A model generated the notes under the pieces. It was not told where the DNA came from, searched no databases, and saw nothing but the letters and a program-made list of their open reading frames with translations. From the NCBI RefSeq assembly GCF_001949145.1, contig NW_019091594.1, positions 277,315 to 309,978 on the forward strand: DNA of 32,664 nucleotides, written 5' to 3'. A program made the position numbers and the translations under genes. The stretch comes from Acanthaster planci (lineage: Eukaryota > Echinodermata > Asteroidea > Valvatida > Acanthasteridae). Below are positions 12,150 to 23,039 of the stretch, one piece after another; within the stretch, counting starts at the first letter, position 1; every line of letters begins with the position of its first letter.

Positions 12150-12366
12150 GAATCTGTTGCAAAATGGAAAACTTGAGAATTTGAAGATGCTAAAATTGAC
12201 ACATTCGTTAAGAATCACACTAACGAAAAAAACAAACATGGTGGCAGTGCCACTATGCATCATGGGCCTGGAGGGTGCACGACGGTTGATCAACATTTTA
12301 GCGAATAGAATCACAATGCAACAGAATTTGCATATTTAGTGACTGTTTGGGTAGGTTGTGTGTAGT
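12150..12366 (+). repeat. Dispersed repeat pair, copy B
   Basis: This is the partner of 6810-7025 in the same orientation, ending in the same gtgactgtttgggtaggt (12341-12358). It may be a fragment of an unidentified element present twice in one intron. Confidence 0.55.
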
Positions 12367-12959
12367 AGACTACATGTATATGCACAACAGCGATGTTATC
12401 TGCATGGAATGTTAACTTACGGTCAACAGAAAAAGGGCCCCAGAAAGTAAACATTTTGCCTTAATCAATTCTTTTTCACTTTGAAAGGTAATCCGTTGAA
12501 TTTCAAGGAAAATTCAAATGACTATCTGCTTTCAAGTGGCTCCAAAAGAGTTCACTGTAATAGACCAGTTCAGATCTCAGATGCAGTTGCTAAACCCTCA
12601 AACAATTTCACCATTACACTGGACTTCTATCCTGTATTAAACCATTTTTGTTATTTTTCAGGCCCACATAACCGAAAGTATTACGTCAACTCCATTTAAC
12701 AATTCAGAGGGAATAATTATCATATTTATGCATTTGATCAGCACCAAAAAGTATGAAATCTTAACAAGAAAATAAAAGGAATAAGAAAAAGTTGCCAGGA
12801 GGTTGCTTAAAATGTACAAATCTCAGTTGAAACAAAGATTGTGGTCACTGAAATTCCAGTCCAAAGGAAGAGTTTCAGAAACAGGGGAAATGCATTGACA
12901 TGTTCTGAAATAAAATCTTGTGGACACCGCAACAATTAATGGCTTGCATAAATACTTAC

Positions 12960-13070
12960 TGATGGTTTTCTTCAAGTTGCTTCATACGTAATTCCATTTC
13001 ATCATTTTCTTGTTTCATACGTGCTGTCTCGTTAGCCTTCATTGTAAGATCTTCCTTCTTTGTTTGTAAA
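12960..13070 (-). CDS. Coiled-coil gene, fourth visible exon (111 bp)
   Basis: The minus-strand acceptor ttgtttacag and the consensus donor gtaagt enclose one base, 36 codons and two bases. The peptide begins LQTKKEDLTMKANETARMKQ and ends ENDEMELRMKQLEENH. It is highly charged with regular leucine/methionine spacing, typical of a continuous coiled coil. It is 544 bp from the preceding exon, the only short intron in the window, and its phases agree with both neighbours. The other two frames of this block contain stops, which supports the chosen frame. Confidence 0.72.
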
Positions 13071-13614
13071 CTGTAAACAATGCAGAACATTCCAAAGCTG
13101 TCTTTCGATTTACAACATTCACATACATACACATACAGGTTACACAAAACATTATACACATTTCACAAACACCGCAACAGTAAATGACAGAGCAGTGGTA
13201 CACTTTGTTATAGAATTAGTGCGAGACATGTATCGGCCATCAAAAATAATAATGAAAGCTCAATCAAACGAAACAGAGCAGTGTTAAGTACCAAAGAGAA
13301 TATGTCACTCGCACAATTGTGTGGGTGAAAGGCATTTGCGCGTGAACCAGCATGAGAAAAATACGCATTAGTTTGTACAGCACTTCTGCCCTAATTTAAT
13401 TCCTTATTAAAACAAAGGGAGACAGAATCATGACCGTGTTTTTTTTAATTGAAATGAAACTAAAATAATTTTATAATTCAATAGTGACAATAAGGGCATA
13501 GTGTGCTAATTCACAAATATTTCAGATGAACAAATTTTACAACTAAAATAGTAATACATGTACTTAGAAAAAGTTGTTGGACAGAACTGTAGTGAAACAC
13601 AAGTGTCTACTCAC

Positions 13615-13678
13615 ACATTGTCAAGATCCCGCACTTTACATCCACTGATCTCTTGATTCTCTGATGCCTCTTCAATTT
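13615..13678 (-). CDS. Coiled-coil gene, third visible exon (64 bp)
   Basis: The acceptor is gtggctag and the donor gtgagt, both on the minus strand. With the one base carried over from the preceding exon, the frame reads EIEEASENQEISGCKVRDLD and then N, leaving two bases for the next exon. The entry and exit phases fit both neighbours, which is the main support for so short an exon. The peptide continues the acidic helical composition. Confidence 0.6.
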
Positions 13679-16159
13679 CTAGCCACATAAAAACAAGGTC
13701 TTCTTTTAAGGATATGTGGTATATTGTTTTCTGATATCGTCTTAATGCACCATTATTTCCTCGTTAAAGTAACAATGTTACAGTTATTTCAGTACCAAAA
13801 TTTGCTAGGAGTTTGGAAAATTCATGTCATATAAATCATTTCTTTAGTGATATAATGTTGTTCCCGTTAATAATAGGTCAGTTGGCAATGTTTTCTCGTA
13901 TTTTTATTGAACAAGTTCCTAGCTCATCATTTGAACAGAAAACTCCTTACTCCTTCAAAAAAGTGTCTTCCTGCAATGACAGAGGCAACAACACCATAAT
14001 TTGTGAGGAAAACATAGGAACTATTTAAATGTTTAAAAAGGATGACATGTTAAAGATCAATCACATTGGTAATTTATAATTTATTATAATCTATTATGTA
14101 AAAACTAAATAAAAATTGCTACTGACATCACAAGCACGAGTTGAAGTCTTCTTCATATCTGGCAAAATGAAAACAAAAATTGTCAGGAGCATCCAACAGA
14201 AGCCTGTTTTGATGACGTCACACTACAGCTCGGCAATGATACAACTGTTTCATTATTTTGGGGCGAGTGTACCCACATGCTGTAACTGTGAATTAAAAGA
14301 GGTTGGACAGTGAGAGCGACTTGGAATTACTTTTACATCGACAATGTTGATCAACACTGGATTGTATCATAAAGTTGAACTGTCCAAATTTGAATCAGAG
14401 TAAGGTCCTGATGAATTTCAGGCAGATGGCTGCAGTCAAACTTACTTTACCAGTTTTTTCTCTGTTCTTCTGCTATAAAGCCTGCTAATATGACCAAAAG
14501 GTCTAGAAACTCTCAAGGAATGGGAGCTATATTATGACATCATCAAATTGCTAGATTTGTTTGCTGCCCTCATTGACACTTTTTTACTCTGGGCATTTCC
14601 GCAGTAGCAGTAGTTCTTTTGAATTCCAAAAGACGAAGAGAAGCTGCCACGTGAGTCATTATATGGGTAATATTGACCAATGCCCGGCTAAATAATCTTT
14701 TTCCATAAAAGCAATGTGATTGATCTTTAAAAAACACAAATTGCCCGCCAAGTCCATACCTAAAGCCATGACTTTTAATTTGCCATCACAAATAACACCT
14801 CCATTGGGAAACCAGTTATGTTATTTGAACAATTGCCTTCTCCTTTGATTTCTGAAGGACATCAAGACCAACTGACAGATCAAGTTTGAAGTTGATGTCT
14901 CAACTACCTCTTGAGTCATGGTAGGAATATGATTTCTGTAGTTTCAACACTTAAGGACTTGGACTCCAAAAGGAATGGACTTCTGAAAAACACAATGACT
15001 AATCCACAAACTTTGAATTTGACATGGTTGGATCCAGAACCAGATTCTTGGTTTTTTTTTTGGGGGGGGACTTATTTTGGGGCCGAAATTTTACTTGTTT
15101 TTCACATAACTTTGTATGACCTTCCGAAAGGGTAAAACTTAATTTACGGGCTTTTTACACACCTTTGAAAAAAGGGAAACCAAAGAATTAACCTTTCTAT
15201 CACTATTTTTTTTAACACATCAGGGTGGGGGATGGCCCCTGGTGGCCTTCCTTGGATCCACCTTGGGCAGTTTACGTGCCTAATCAAATGATGGTGAAAT
15301 AAACCATTTCTTATATTTTAACCGTTTAATGACCTCAACCTTTGACCTATCTATCACAAAATCAACAGACCTATGAAAGACAGCAAGACCAACCCAAATA
15401 CCAAATCTCAAGTTGAGATATCAAATTCTTTTCAAGTTGCATTTGGAAAACTGTTTGCAGAGACACAATGAACAGAAAGATGAATGGACACAGTATACAT
15501 ACCAGTACACTAAATGGCAAGACAAATGCTTGCTTTCAATAAAATCAGCCAAAAAGGTATTTCAAACAGTTCTCATATAAAATGTACCCAAATAAAACTA
15601 TATTCACTCTGATCAAAAGAGCCCTGCACACAAATCTGTTGAAATACCTTGTTTTGTTCAGGATATACGTTGAAAAGAATTAAGTTATTTGAGGCCCATG
15701 CAGCTTCAAATAATTTATTGTCACCAGACAGTAGGTGGGGTGTGGAAGCTGGAAGAGAATTCCACCTGGGCCTCCCTTGAGTAAGATCAACAACCCAAAT
15801 AATATGGGCCAGGCTATAGGAATTTGGTGGCCAGGGGGTCCAGACTGGTAAATCACTTATGTCTTAGCAGTTCAGCCAGTCAGACAGGTTAAATTTTAAA
15901 TTGGTTTGAAATCTAGAATCGTGATCCTTGTTCTTGGAAATCAAAACAGCAACGGTCCTGATGCCGGTAGGAGGGGCCTAGGGAACAGCCAAAATCTTAG
16001 AGGATGACCCCGCCTGAAGAACTGCCACTGACGACTGGAGGGGCGGAGCAAGGTCCAGCACCTCAGCCAACAGTTCACACAGTTCCTGTGTCTAGAGTTG
16101 GAGAGCTAGGTGGGAGTAGCATTTCCAACACAATTTTACCCCTTGCCATATAGGCTCCA
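13679..16159. other. Intron sequence, nothing recognised
   Basis: Apart from a T10G8 run at 15051-15068 and frames under 75 codons, I see no feature. The last few hundred bases (15720-16159) become GC-richer and may be the undefined 5' part of DIRS copy 1. Confidence 0.45.
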
Positions 16160-16720
16160 AGCCACCACAGGTCAATGCTGTTTCTTCAGCCCCAACTGTT
16201 TCTTTACTGCCGACCCAGGCGGGTCAGTCAGTTCAATCCATATCTTTTTTCCCACTCACTGATGCTAGCAGTTCTCCCCTCGCCAGTATTTGGGATGATT
16301 TGGGTGTGAGGGTTCCCCAGCATATCCAAGGCAAGATACGGACTGGGGAATTTGTAGACTTTGGCTTGCTTTTGCTTCCCAACCAAAGCGTCTAGGCAGC
16401 CATTGACTGCATGTTTATGATAGGATCACGAGTCCTCAGCATAACAAATCCATCCCCATAACCAAATACTGTGTATAACATCAGTCAAGCAGTGGACCTC
16501 AACTTTTCTGGTGTTTGACTAATTTTATTTGATTCGGCATCCCACTAGAGTGCAGCAGATACTCAAATACACTGACATTATTCGTTCAGTAGTATTGCGG
16601 CACGCAGGATTCGGATGGCATGATTATGATATTCAGTTTCAGCTGAAACAAGCACATGCACCATTCTTGGACTTCACTGAATGCTGAATTATGCCTTAAG
16701 CTGTTGGAAACTCCAACACA
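16160..16720 (+). pseudogene. DIRS copy 1 ORF1 (Gag-like)
   Basis: Plus-strand pieces include WDDLGVRVPQHIQGKIRTGE and FVDFGLLLLPNQ near 16291-16395. About 170 bp later come YTDIIRSVVLRHAGFGWHDY and DIQFQLKQAHAP near 16568-16670. ORF1 proteins of DIRS-like elements in marine animals have this layout, a 'LG..vP..i..KI..GEfvdf..LL' block followed by 'Y...I......gW..YD..Fr...A'. Stops lie between the pieces. The serine-rich stretch near 16810-16970 may be the ORF1 tail. Confidence 0.6.
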
Positions 16721-17230
16721 GCAACCTACTTTTCATCACTTAATCAGAAGGGATGACAATTTGCGCACACTTGCCAGCTTTGGAAATTTCAGTGCAGGTC
16801 AAAATGTCATGTTCCAGCGCTATCACAATCTCAGAATCTGATTCAACTTCAACTGCAGGAAGTGCATCAGAATCTGATGTTGCTTTGCCCCAAAGTGCGC
16901 GACGTACATGTCCGCGACCCATTCAGCCAATGAATACCGTATCTCCAACCACGTCGCAGCCCAAAAATCAGCCCCCCCACAATCAAGTGCCAACACCAGT
17001 CAAAATAAATTGGACGCTTCCCTTTCTTAATTTATGTTCCAACAGACAGGATGCCAATTTCCTAGGGAACAGTATTTCATGTAGTTTTTCACCTGGTCCA
17101 AGAGTCAGTTCAAATACCCGAAATTTGGTCTGGGCATTAACATCCCACTATTTTGTAGCTCAAAAATTGAGAAATTGCAGTAAGGTTGAATTGCTGGCCC
17201 TCTTTTTCTAGTCCTCACTTTCCCACTTTA

Positions 17231-17830
17231 CATTGCTCACCTGTTGGTTTGGTGCCCAAGCATGTACACGGCAAATTTCACTCAATTCATAACCTATCAT
17301 CCCCTTTAGATAACTCTGTGCGATGACCCAGTCAATATGCCATTTTCCAACATGAGTTTCGATGACGCAGTCGCGCTGGTTTCAAAGTTGGGTACAGGGG
17401 CCTTGTTGGCCAAATATGATATTCTGTTTACTCCCTGATAACCTTTGATCTGCTTAGTTTTTCAGTTAACAGGGATATCTATTACGGTAAGTGTATCCCC
17501 ATGGGATGTTCCATATCTTGTATGACCTCTTAGCACATTCCTCAAGTAGTGCGCTAAAAAAGTTGCCAGCATGCCCAACACATTGCATTATCTTGATGAC
17601 TTCTTACCTGCTGGTCGTCCCAATTTGTTACAAGCCCTTATTTCATTTAGGGCAGTGTATAAGAACTTCGGTGTTACCCTAGCTCATAGCAAGACTAAAG
17701 GGCCGACGACTCATATTACACTTCTCAGCCTGGCGATTGACGCAGTCAGTCTGCAAATCCAAGTCCCTCAGACCAAGACAGCTTCTGTTCTGTTCAAGGA
17801 GCTTCAGTCATTGTTGGGAGCCTGAATTTC
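17231..17830 (+). pseudogene. DIRS copy 1 reverse transcriptase
   Basis: Translating the plus strand with frame changes gives PVGLVPKHVHGKFHSIHNLS near 17240, then LVSKLGTGALLAKYDI, then YYGKCIPMGCSISC near 17480-17525. The catalytic box HYLDDFL lies near 17585-17605, followed by AHSKTKGPTTHITLLSLAID. These are the RT motifs of DIRS-type polymerases in correct order. An 84-codon frame (17571-17825) covers the LDDF box and part of the thumb. Frame breaks occur before and after PMGCSIS. Confidence 0.8.
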
Positions 17831-17849
17831 ACATGTAAGGCCTAAAAAG

Positions 17850-18405
17850 TTAGGCCCAGTCGCGCTTTTCTCCATCGTTTCATCTGTTCGTTTTTCCTCA
17901 GGGGCACAGGCCGACATGTTAGCGTGGCACCACTTCTTGACACATTTTAACGGCACTGTCATATTTCTAGATGATGTTTGGCATTCAAGCAGTAACATAC
18001 ACTTGTATATGGATGTTTCTGCAGAAGTGGAGTTTGTGGCATTTCTCAACAGCAGCTGGGTTCAATACATATGGCCTGAGTGAATACACTCCCTTTGAAT
18101 GTGCATTGCTTTTCTGAAATTGTACCCATCATGCTAACATTACATTTATAGAGTAGCAGTCTCTGGGCTAAGCAAGTCATAGTTTGGTGTGATAATGAGG
18201 CTGTCATATCTACACTCAATCCCCAAACATCCTGTTGCCCTCGAATCATAAAATTGGTTCATGTGTTGGTCTTACAGTGCCTCAGGCAAAACATCCATTT
18301 TAAAGGCTTTCCCTGGCACCGATAACAGTATTGCTGATGCTCTCTCCCAATTTCAGAAGATTCATTTTTGGCAACTGGCACCTGGAACAGACCCCATTAG
18401 ACACC
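17850..18405 (+). pseudogene. DIRS copy 1 RNase H
   Basis: After the RT thumb the plus strand reads MLAWHHFLTHFNGTVIFLDD, then W, then LYMDVSAEVEFVAF, NSSW and YIWP. These correspond to the 'FL..FNG...fl...W.....l..DAS' entry of the DIRS/Ngaro RNase H. Further on come VIVWCDNEAVISTLN and, after a frame change, PGTDNSIADALSQFQKIHFW and QLAPGTDPI. The Asp of MDVSA, the Asp of CDN and the NSIADALS exit motif are retained. The several frame breaks rule out a working protein. Confidence 0.78.
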
Positions 18406-18409
18406 CTTG

Positions 18410-18560
18410 CCTGTAGACCTTTGGAACGACTTCAGTTTCATAAAGGTTCATGGGCAATTAATTGATTTGGTTGCACTACGTACAGATTCGGTTTATCATT
18501 GAGCTTGGCAGTTGTTCTAATGGTTTGTTGTACGCCATGAATTTACAGAATACTTCATGG
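18410..18560 (+). pseudogene. Possible DIRS copy 1 tyrosine recombinase start
   Basis: Directly after the RNase H exit the plus strand gives VALRTDSVYH, stop, AWQLF, stop, WFVVRHEFTEYF. This is compatible with the helical core-binding domain of a tyrosine recombinase ('T...Y..aw..F..f...h...e.f'). Position supports the reading more than sequence does. The catalytic R/H/R/Y box was not found downstream. Confidence 0.35.
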
Positions 18561-20074
18561 TGCCCATTGTTATATACAACACATGGGCTGCTGGCAGTCA
18601 GGCATTTGCCATCGATATATTCACATTTCCCACAACCTTGTTACATCATAATTTACGAAAAGTTGGATTGTAGCGCAGTATCATATGCTACTTTTCTTTT
18701 CATTTTTTTCCTATGCCATGAGAATCATTGCCAGCAGACCACAAGTCACTTGTGTGGGTTGTGAAAGATTAATTTGTACATTGGGCTTCCCAGGTGGCCT
18801 CCTCCAGTCCGTGTAGGGCATAGATCCGGGGTCGACGAGGACTGTGTCTGGGCAACTTTTCTGAGTTTTTCCTGGGGTGCTGGACCGCCAAACAGCACTC
18901 CCCCCAGTTTATCATTTTCTATTTTGCCTATTGTTCAAATCCTTAGTCACCAGTTCAGACAAATGGGGGTGTCACATTTCAGTAAGTAGGCTGCATCTGG
19001 CTTCATACCCATTGGGTTGAAAGGAATTAGCATACCTGGCTCAGTGCCCAAATGGTCTGTTATTTGATGTCATGCCTTAATATGAACATTTTTTTTTATA
19101 AGCAGCTACATGTGTACACATGCATGGAACATTATACCACAGAAAATTCTTGGTGCGCTGTACAAAGGAGGCTACAGAATCTTTTGTACAAGGATGGACA
19201 TCACCTAAACACTACTGAATACTGTATTGTGTCCACTTATGATTATTCTTATTCACTTATGTTATTTCTTCTGTCTAGTTATTATTTAATGTGCGTATTT
19301 GATTCTGATAATTTTACCCCTGTGAAATTATCAGAATCTATTATCTGTTTGCCTCGGGTTGTATTTGAGCCCAAGTCACAATTGGTTTATTAGATAAAAA
19401 AAGTAAAAAGCAAATCTCTTTGCTGAGCACATTCTTTCAGAGCAGATTATCATGACCTGTGCTGACATTAAAATCTCTCAAAGGGAGTTATCCTTTGACA
19501 GATCTTTGGAAAGAGCGGCATTGAGTAGGTGGTAGGATACAGCCTCAGCTCGGTATTTCGAATCAAGTCTAGGGGCACAGTTAGAATTCAATGACAGGAA
19601 GTTGACAACAGAAAGTATTCAAGATGTTTGTTGACAGCTGTAGGCACCAGTTTGTGATCTTTTAGTGCTTTGGCTAACTGCCAACTAACTGCCTTTGTTT
19701 GGCATTCCATGGGGTCTCAAGATCTTCCCCTCCAGGAAAGGGCAAATCTCACACCAACCACTCAGAGTCTTCCACAGAAATTTCATTTTCACTGGTCTTC
19801 TTCATCTCTCTTGAAGAGAACCAGAACCTCTTGGTCAAATTGTTCACACTTACTAGTTCTACTCAGAACCACCACACTTCTAAAAGAGAGCGATTCCATG
19901 TGATGTACCCAAAAACCTCAGTGTTAAATACTGGCCTTTGGATATTTTATTAAAGTAAGTCATAACCAATCTAAAAAGCAATTTAAAAGTCAGAGATTTA
20001 AAGCCTTAATTTTTATAAGACTTTCACTAATAATTTCAGCTCTTACACTTGAAGTGATTCACAAAAATGCTTAC
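18561..20074. other. Intron sequence, possibly residual DIRS copy 1
   Basis: Plus-strand frames of 100 codons (18462-18764) and 113 codons (19052-19393) show no catalytic recombinase box or other motif. The rest is AT-rich and featureless to me. Confidence 0.4.
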
Positions 20075-20147
20075 CTTCTTTGAGATGATGCCATTTTTGT
20101 TCCAATTCATCAAGTTCATCATGTGTTTGTGTCATTTCAATATCCAG
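20075..20147 (-). CDS. Coiled-coil gene, second visible exon (73 bp)
   Basis: On the minus strand an acceptor ending in aaag and the donor gtaagc bound 24 codons plus one base. The peptide is LDIEMTQTHDELDELEQKWH followed by HLKE, strongly acidic and heptad-like. Entry phase 0 matches the exit of exon 26433-26514. The single trailing base matches the entry of exon 13615-13678. The acceptor lacks a long pyrimidine run, so the 5' edge is slightly less sure than the donor. Confidence 0.65.
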
Positions 20148-21299
20148 CTTTATGAAAGGATAATAAACAGACTGCTAATCATGTGCTGGTTACTAGGTTG
20201 GTATGTACATTGTAAATCTCTCGATTAAAAACTTCTCACATTGATAAGTTTATGAAATATGATTTTGCAGTAAAATGGTGACCATGCTATTAAAAGGCTT
20301 ATCCAGTCAGGGGTGTGGGCAGGTGTATCCAGCGCAGATTGCCCCCAGAGATATGTTGTCATTTTTGTTCACTTTTAGGAATTGAAACTGCAAGCATTGT
20401 ACAAACTGTGCCATCATCTTCTACCAGGGTGAGGAGAGAGGGAATGAAGGTTCTTTTATAGACAAAAATGATATAGCAGTTTTTTATCCATTTTTTTCTC
20501 TGGACACAAGGTCTGCATATGCTACTGGTATCACCTTATCTTGCCCTTCTCGTGTGACCCAACCCAACTTAACACTAGTACCAGATGCAACTGGCCACTT
20601 GCCAATGTACCTGAACATTACAGTACCTTTTTAGACAGTGGATATTTAGCCATCACCGGCAAATTTAACCAAATGCTATTTAGCTGGCTACAGGGAGGCA
20701 GCACCCTCGTTGATGCTTACACACAAGTAAGCCTATCATGGTTATTAAATTCCCTGCAAATTCCAAGTCGGTCTGGAAAGCGTGGACATTAAGAGATCAC
20801 TCCCAGCTGGATTCGATCCTAAGCTGTCATTCCTATTTTTTGGGGGGTCTCAACAAATCTCCCCTCCCCCACCTATAGTAGGTTGAGTCTACAACTGCAT
20901 ACCTACCAGATAACCTATACATATACATTATTTCCTAGTCCATTACTCCATTCACTAAAATTCTCCATCACCCAGCGGTGCACCCTCACTCACTTGACTC
21001 CAGCAGAAATGATGACCATGATCTTCCTCTTTTTTGAAGTGCAGAGTGCAACGAGGCTGAGTGAGAGGTGGGGGAGGGAAGGAAGTGGGGGGGGGAGAGT
21101 CTAGTGCCCGCAACCTACACAGATTACCAATACATACGCAGAATAGCACTGCACGTAAGGATGGTGGGGAGGCAAGGACATACTGCAAATATTCTAGCTC
21201 CAATCAGGAGCAAGATAAGGAAGGAAAGAATCAAAGTGAGCAGGACAAATAAAAACACACCAAGGGGTGATGTAATAATCATAAATATCTACAAGACCA
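20148..21299. other. Intron sequence with purine-rich tract
   Basis: No gene recognised. It contains the G-rich tract at 21067-21098 and leads into the recombinase end of DIRS copy 2. Confidence 0.45.
21067..21098 (+). other. G-rich tract, possible quadruplex
   Basis: The plus strand has GGGGG, A, GGG, AAGGAAGT, then nine Gs. This can supply four tracts of three Gs, though one loop is eight bases. It lies in an intron; no function is implied. Two other pure G runs occur at 7922-7931 and 15061-15068. Confidence 0.45.
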
Positions 21300-21942
21300 G
21301 ATAAGAGGATGGGTGAAAGCCAGACTCACCACATGGCTTACTTGAGTGTATCTTCCTGCAAGGGTTAGAGAATGACCTGAAAAGGAGGATTTACTGTGAT
21401 GCCGTCCCCAGCACGGCCAGTCCAAGAGAGTGGTCCCCCAGCAAAACGTCAATGAGATAACAAGAGGTACATGTAAATGTTGAGGTGGATTTCCAACATG
21501 CAGGTTTACAAATGTCCATAATAGGACCCCCTTGAAAGAAGCCCAGGAAGATGAAATGGCCCAGACATCATGAGCATGGATATGGCATCGATGTTGATCA
21601 TTTGTCTTTGGAGGCTGGCCAATAAGGCATGGTAGTGTTAATGAATAACTGTGAGACTGGCCCCCAGACGTCCTTTGTCTGGTTGAAATACCATTTGCGC
21701 ATCCAGATAGGGCACCAGAGTCTGTCAAAGGAGGTTGCCAATGACTGGATTACCGGAACAAAGATGTCTAGGGATTGGAAGGAGGGAGTCTGGTTCTTGG
21801 TGAGGAAACCAATCTTCGTAACCAGCTGTATTCCAAGTGGCTCCCATCGAAAGTGCCCATTAGTAATGGATAGGGCCTTAATCTCACAGCCCCTGCGAGT
21901 GGTAACAACGGCCAGAAGAAGATGCATAAAGAAGTCCCTCAC
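21300..21942 (-). pseudogene. DIRS copy 2 tyrosine recombinase, catalytic Arg replaced
   Basis: A 114-codon minus frame (21942-21598) carries VVTTRRGCEIKALS with the box-A arginine, then LVTKIGFLTKNQTP, LCP-like LWCPIWMRKWYF, and SQLFIN. These are the recognisable core blocks of a DIRS recombinase. In an overlapping frame the H-x-x-R box reads HDVW (21570-21561), followed by AISSSWASFKGV. In a third frame TSCYLIDV supplies a candidate catalytic tyrosine (21457-21459). Such enzymes integrate the circular DIRS intermediate. This copy is dead through the frame shifts and the Arg-to-Trp change. Confidence 0.85.
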
Positions 21943-21944
21943 GA

Positions 21945-22435
21945 GGGAAAGAGACGTATGCCTCGGTCAGATCCGCAGCATGCCCTCTGCACAAATAGTT
22001 GAAGCGTCAAATTCAGCTGTCACAGATTTTCCTTGTGGACAGTCGTCTACCTCTAGCAGCCATGGCAGGAGTGTCTTGAGAAAGGCCTGCCTGCTCAAAA
22101 GATCACTGGATAATATCCAACATGTTAGATGTAGACTAAGCGGGTCCAGGTGGAGGCAGCAGGATCTAGGCCGGAATTGCAGCTCCGGATGCTGAGGCAG
22201 TGACAGGGGAACATTGACCAGGAGTCTGACGAGGCAAGAAAACTATGGCTGTCTCGGCCAGAGTGGAGCAATGAGATGAACAAAGGCACATTCCCTTTCT
22301 ATCTTCGACAGCACCATCGGAATAACTGATAGAAGAGGAAAGGCGTAGGCCAGAAAACCTTCCCAGGAGATGCACAAGGCATCGGTCACCCAAGCCTGCA
22401 GGTGTACTGACTGCAGAATGTGGGATGTTGAGCAT
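21945..22435 (-). pseudogene. DIRS copy 2 pol C-terminal linker
   Basis: The minus strand from about 22420 reads LQAWVTDALCISWEGFLAYA, FPLLSVIPMVLSKI, then VHLIAPLWPRQP. This matches the segment between RNase H and recombinase in DIRS-like pol proteins ('..A.DALs.sWe...AYAFPP..L...vL.Ki.......l.aPlWp.qpWf..L'). Further on come LHLTCWILSSDLLSRQAFLK and VDDCPQGKSVTAEFDA. A stop follows RQP and frames change, so it is not translatable. This is one of the clearest TE matches in the window. Confidence 0.8.
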
Positions 22436-22669
22436 TCAGGTGTGATGCAAAGAGTTCCACAAGAGTGCCAATCAAATGGAGTTAACTTTATTTAATGTTT
22501 TACGTCAAAGTGTTTGTACCAGTGGACTTGATATCAAAGCTTCTCTCAACACCAAGGGAAATTCAGTATATTTTTCAACTGATGTATTTTAAAGCACCTA
22601 AGAAATAACTTTTAAAAATATAAGCCACAAAAAAAGAACACAAAATTGACGGAAAATGATGAGAAAAGT

Positions 22670-22870
22670 TTGGCTCTCTTCATTCTCTTACCGTTTATAA
22701 TCATTCTCACTATACCAGCATATCTGCCACGTCTTATACCTTTCAACCACCGAAAATTATCTTGAAGTTTGGCTGCATCAAAAATGTATAATAAGTACAA
22801 TATGTTCGTTGCAAACCCTGCGAATCTTAAAAGGCGGCAACCAATGGCTTCAGGATTAGCATCCATAAGA
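22670..22870 (-). pseudogene. Possible DIRS copy 2 pol entry segment
   Basis: A minus-strand frame reads EAIGCRLLRFAGFATNILYL, then DNFRWLKGIRRGRYAG. It vaguely fits the 'GgRL..F...W......D.WvL..v..GY' entry of DIRS-type polymerases. It is at the right place between ORF1 and the pol C-terminus, but the match is weak and could be chance. Confidence 0.3.
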
Positions 22871-23039
22871 GAAGCAGAGTAGTCATTGGCACTGACCCCC
22901 CCAGGGGTGGTGGGTAAGGCCGTGCTGGGTTCTGGCAGTGCTGGGAGTAGCAGGGCGTGGTTGTCCCTAGCCAGAGAGTAATGGCCTAAGGGCATGCTTT
23001 GGAGCCTGTTGCGGTCATCACAACGGCAAGGGGGAAGCA

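Larger units (their letters stand above)
16160..18560 (+). mobile_element. Degenerate DIRS/Ngaro-like retroelement (copy 1)
   Basis: A series of frame-broken matches on the plus strand occurs in the order expected for a tyrosine-recombinase retrotransposon: ORF1 (Gag-like), RT, RNase H, then a weak recombinase start. The ends and terminal repeats were not located, so the boundaries are those of recognisable coding sequence. It sits in the intron between exons 13615-13678 and 20075-20147, antisense to the host gene. Many stops and shifts make it an old, dead copy. Confidence 0.78.

Noticed and set aside
21629-22195. 188-codon plus-strand frame
   Set aside because: It is the antisense shadow of the recombinase and pol C-terminus, which have clear motifs on the minus strand.
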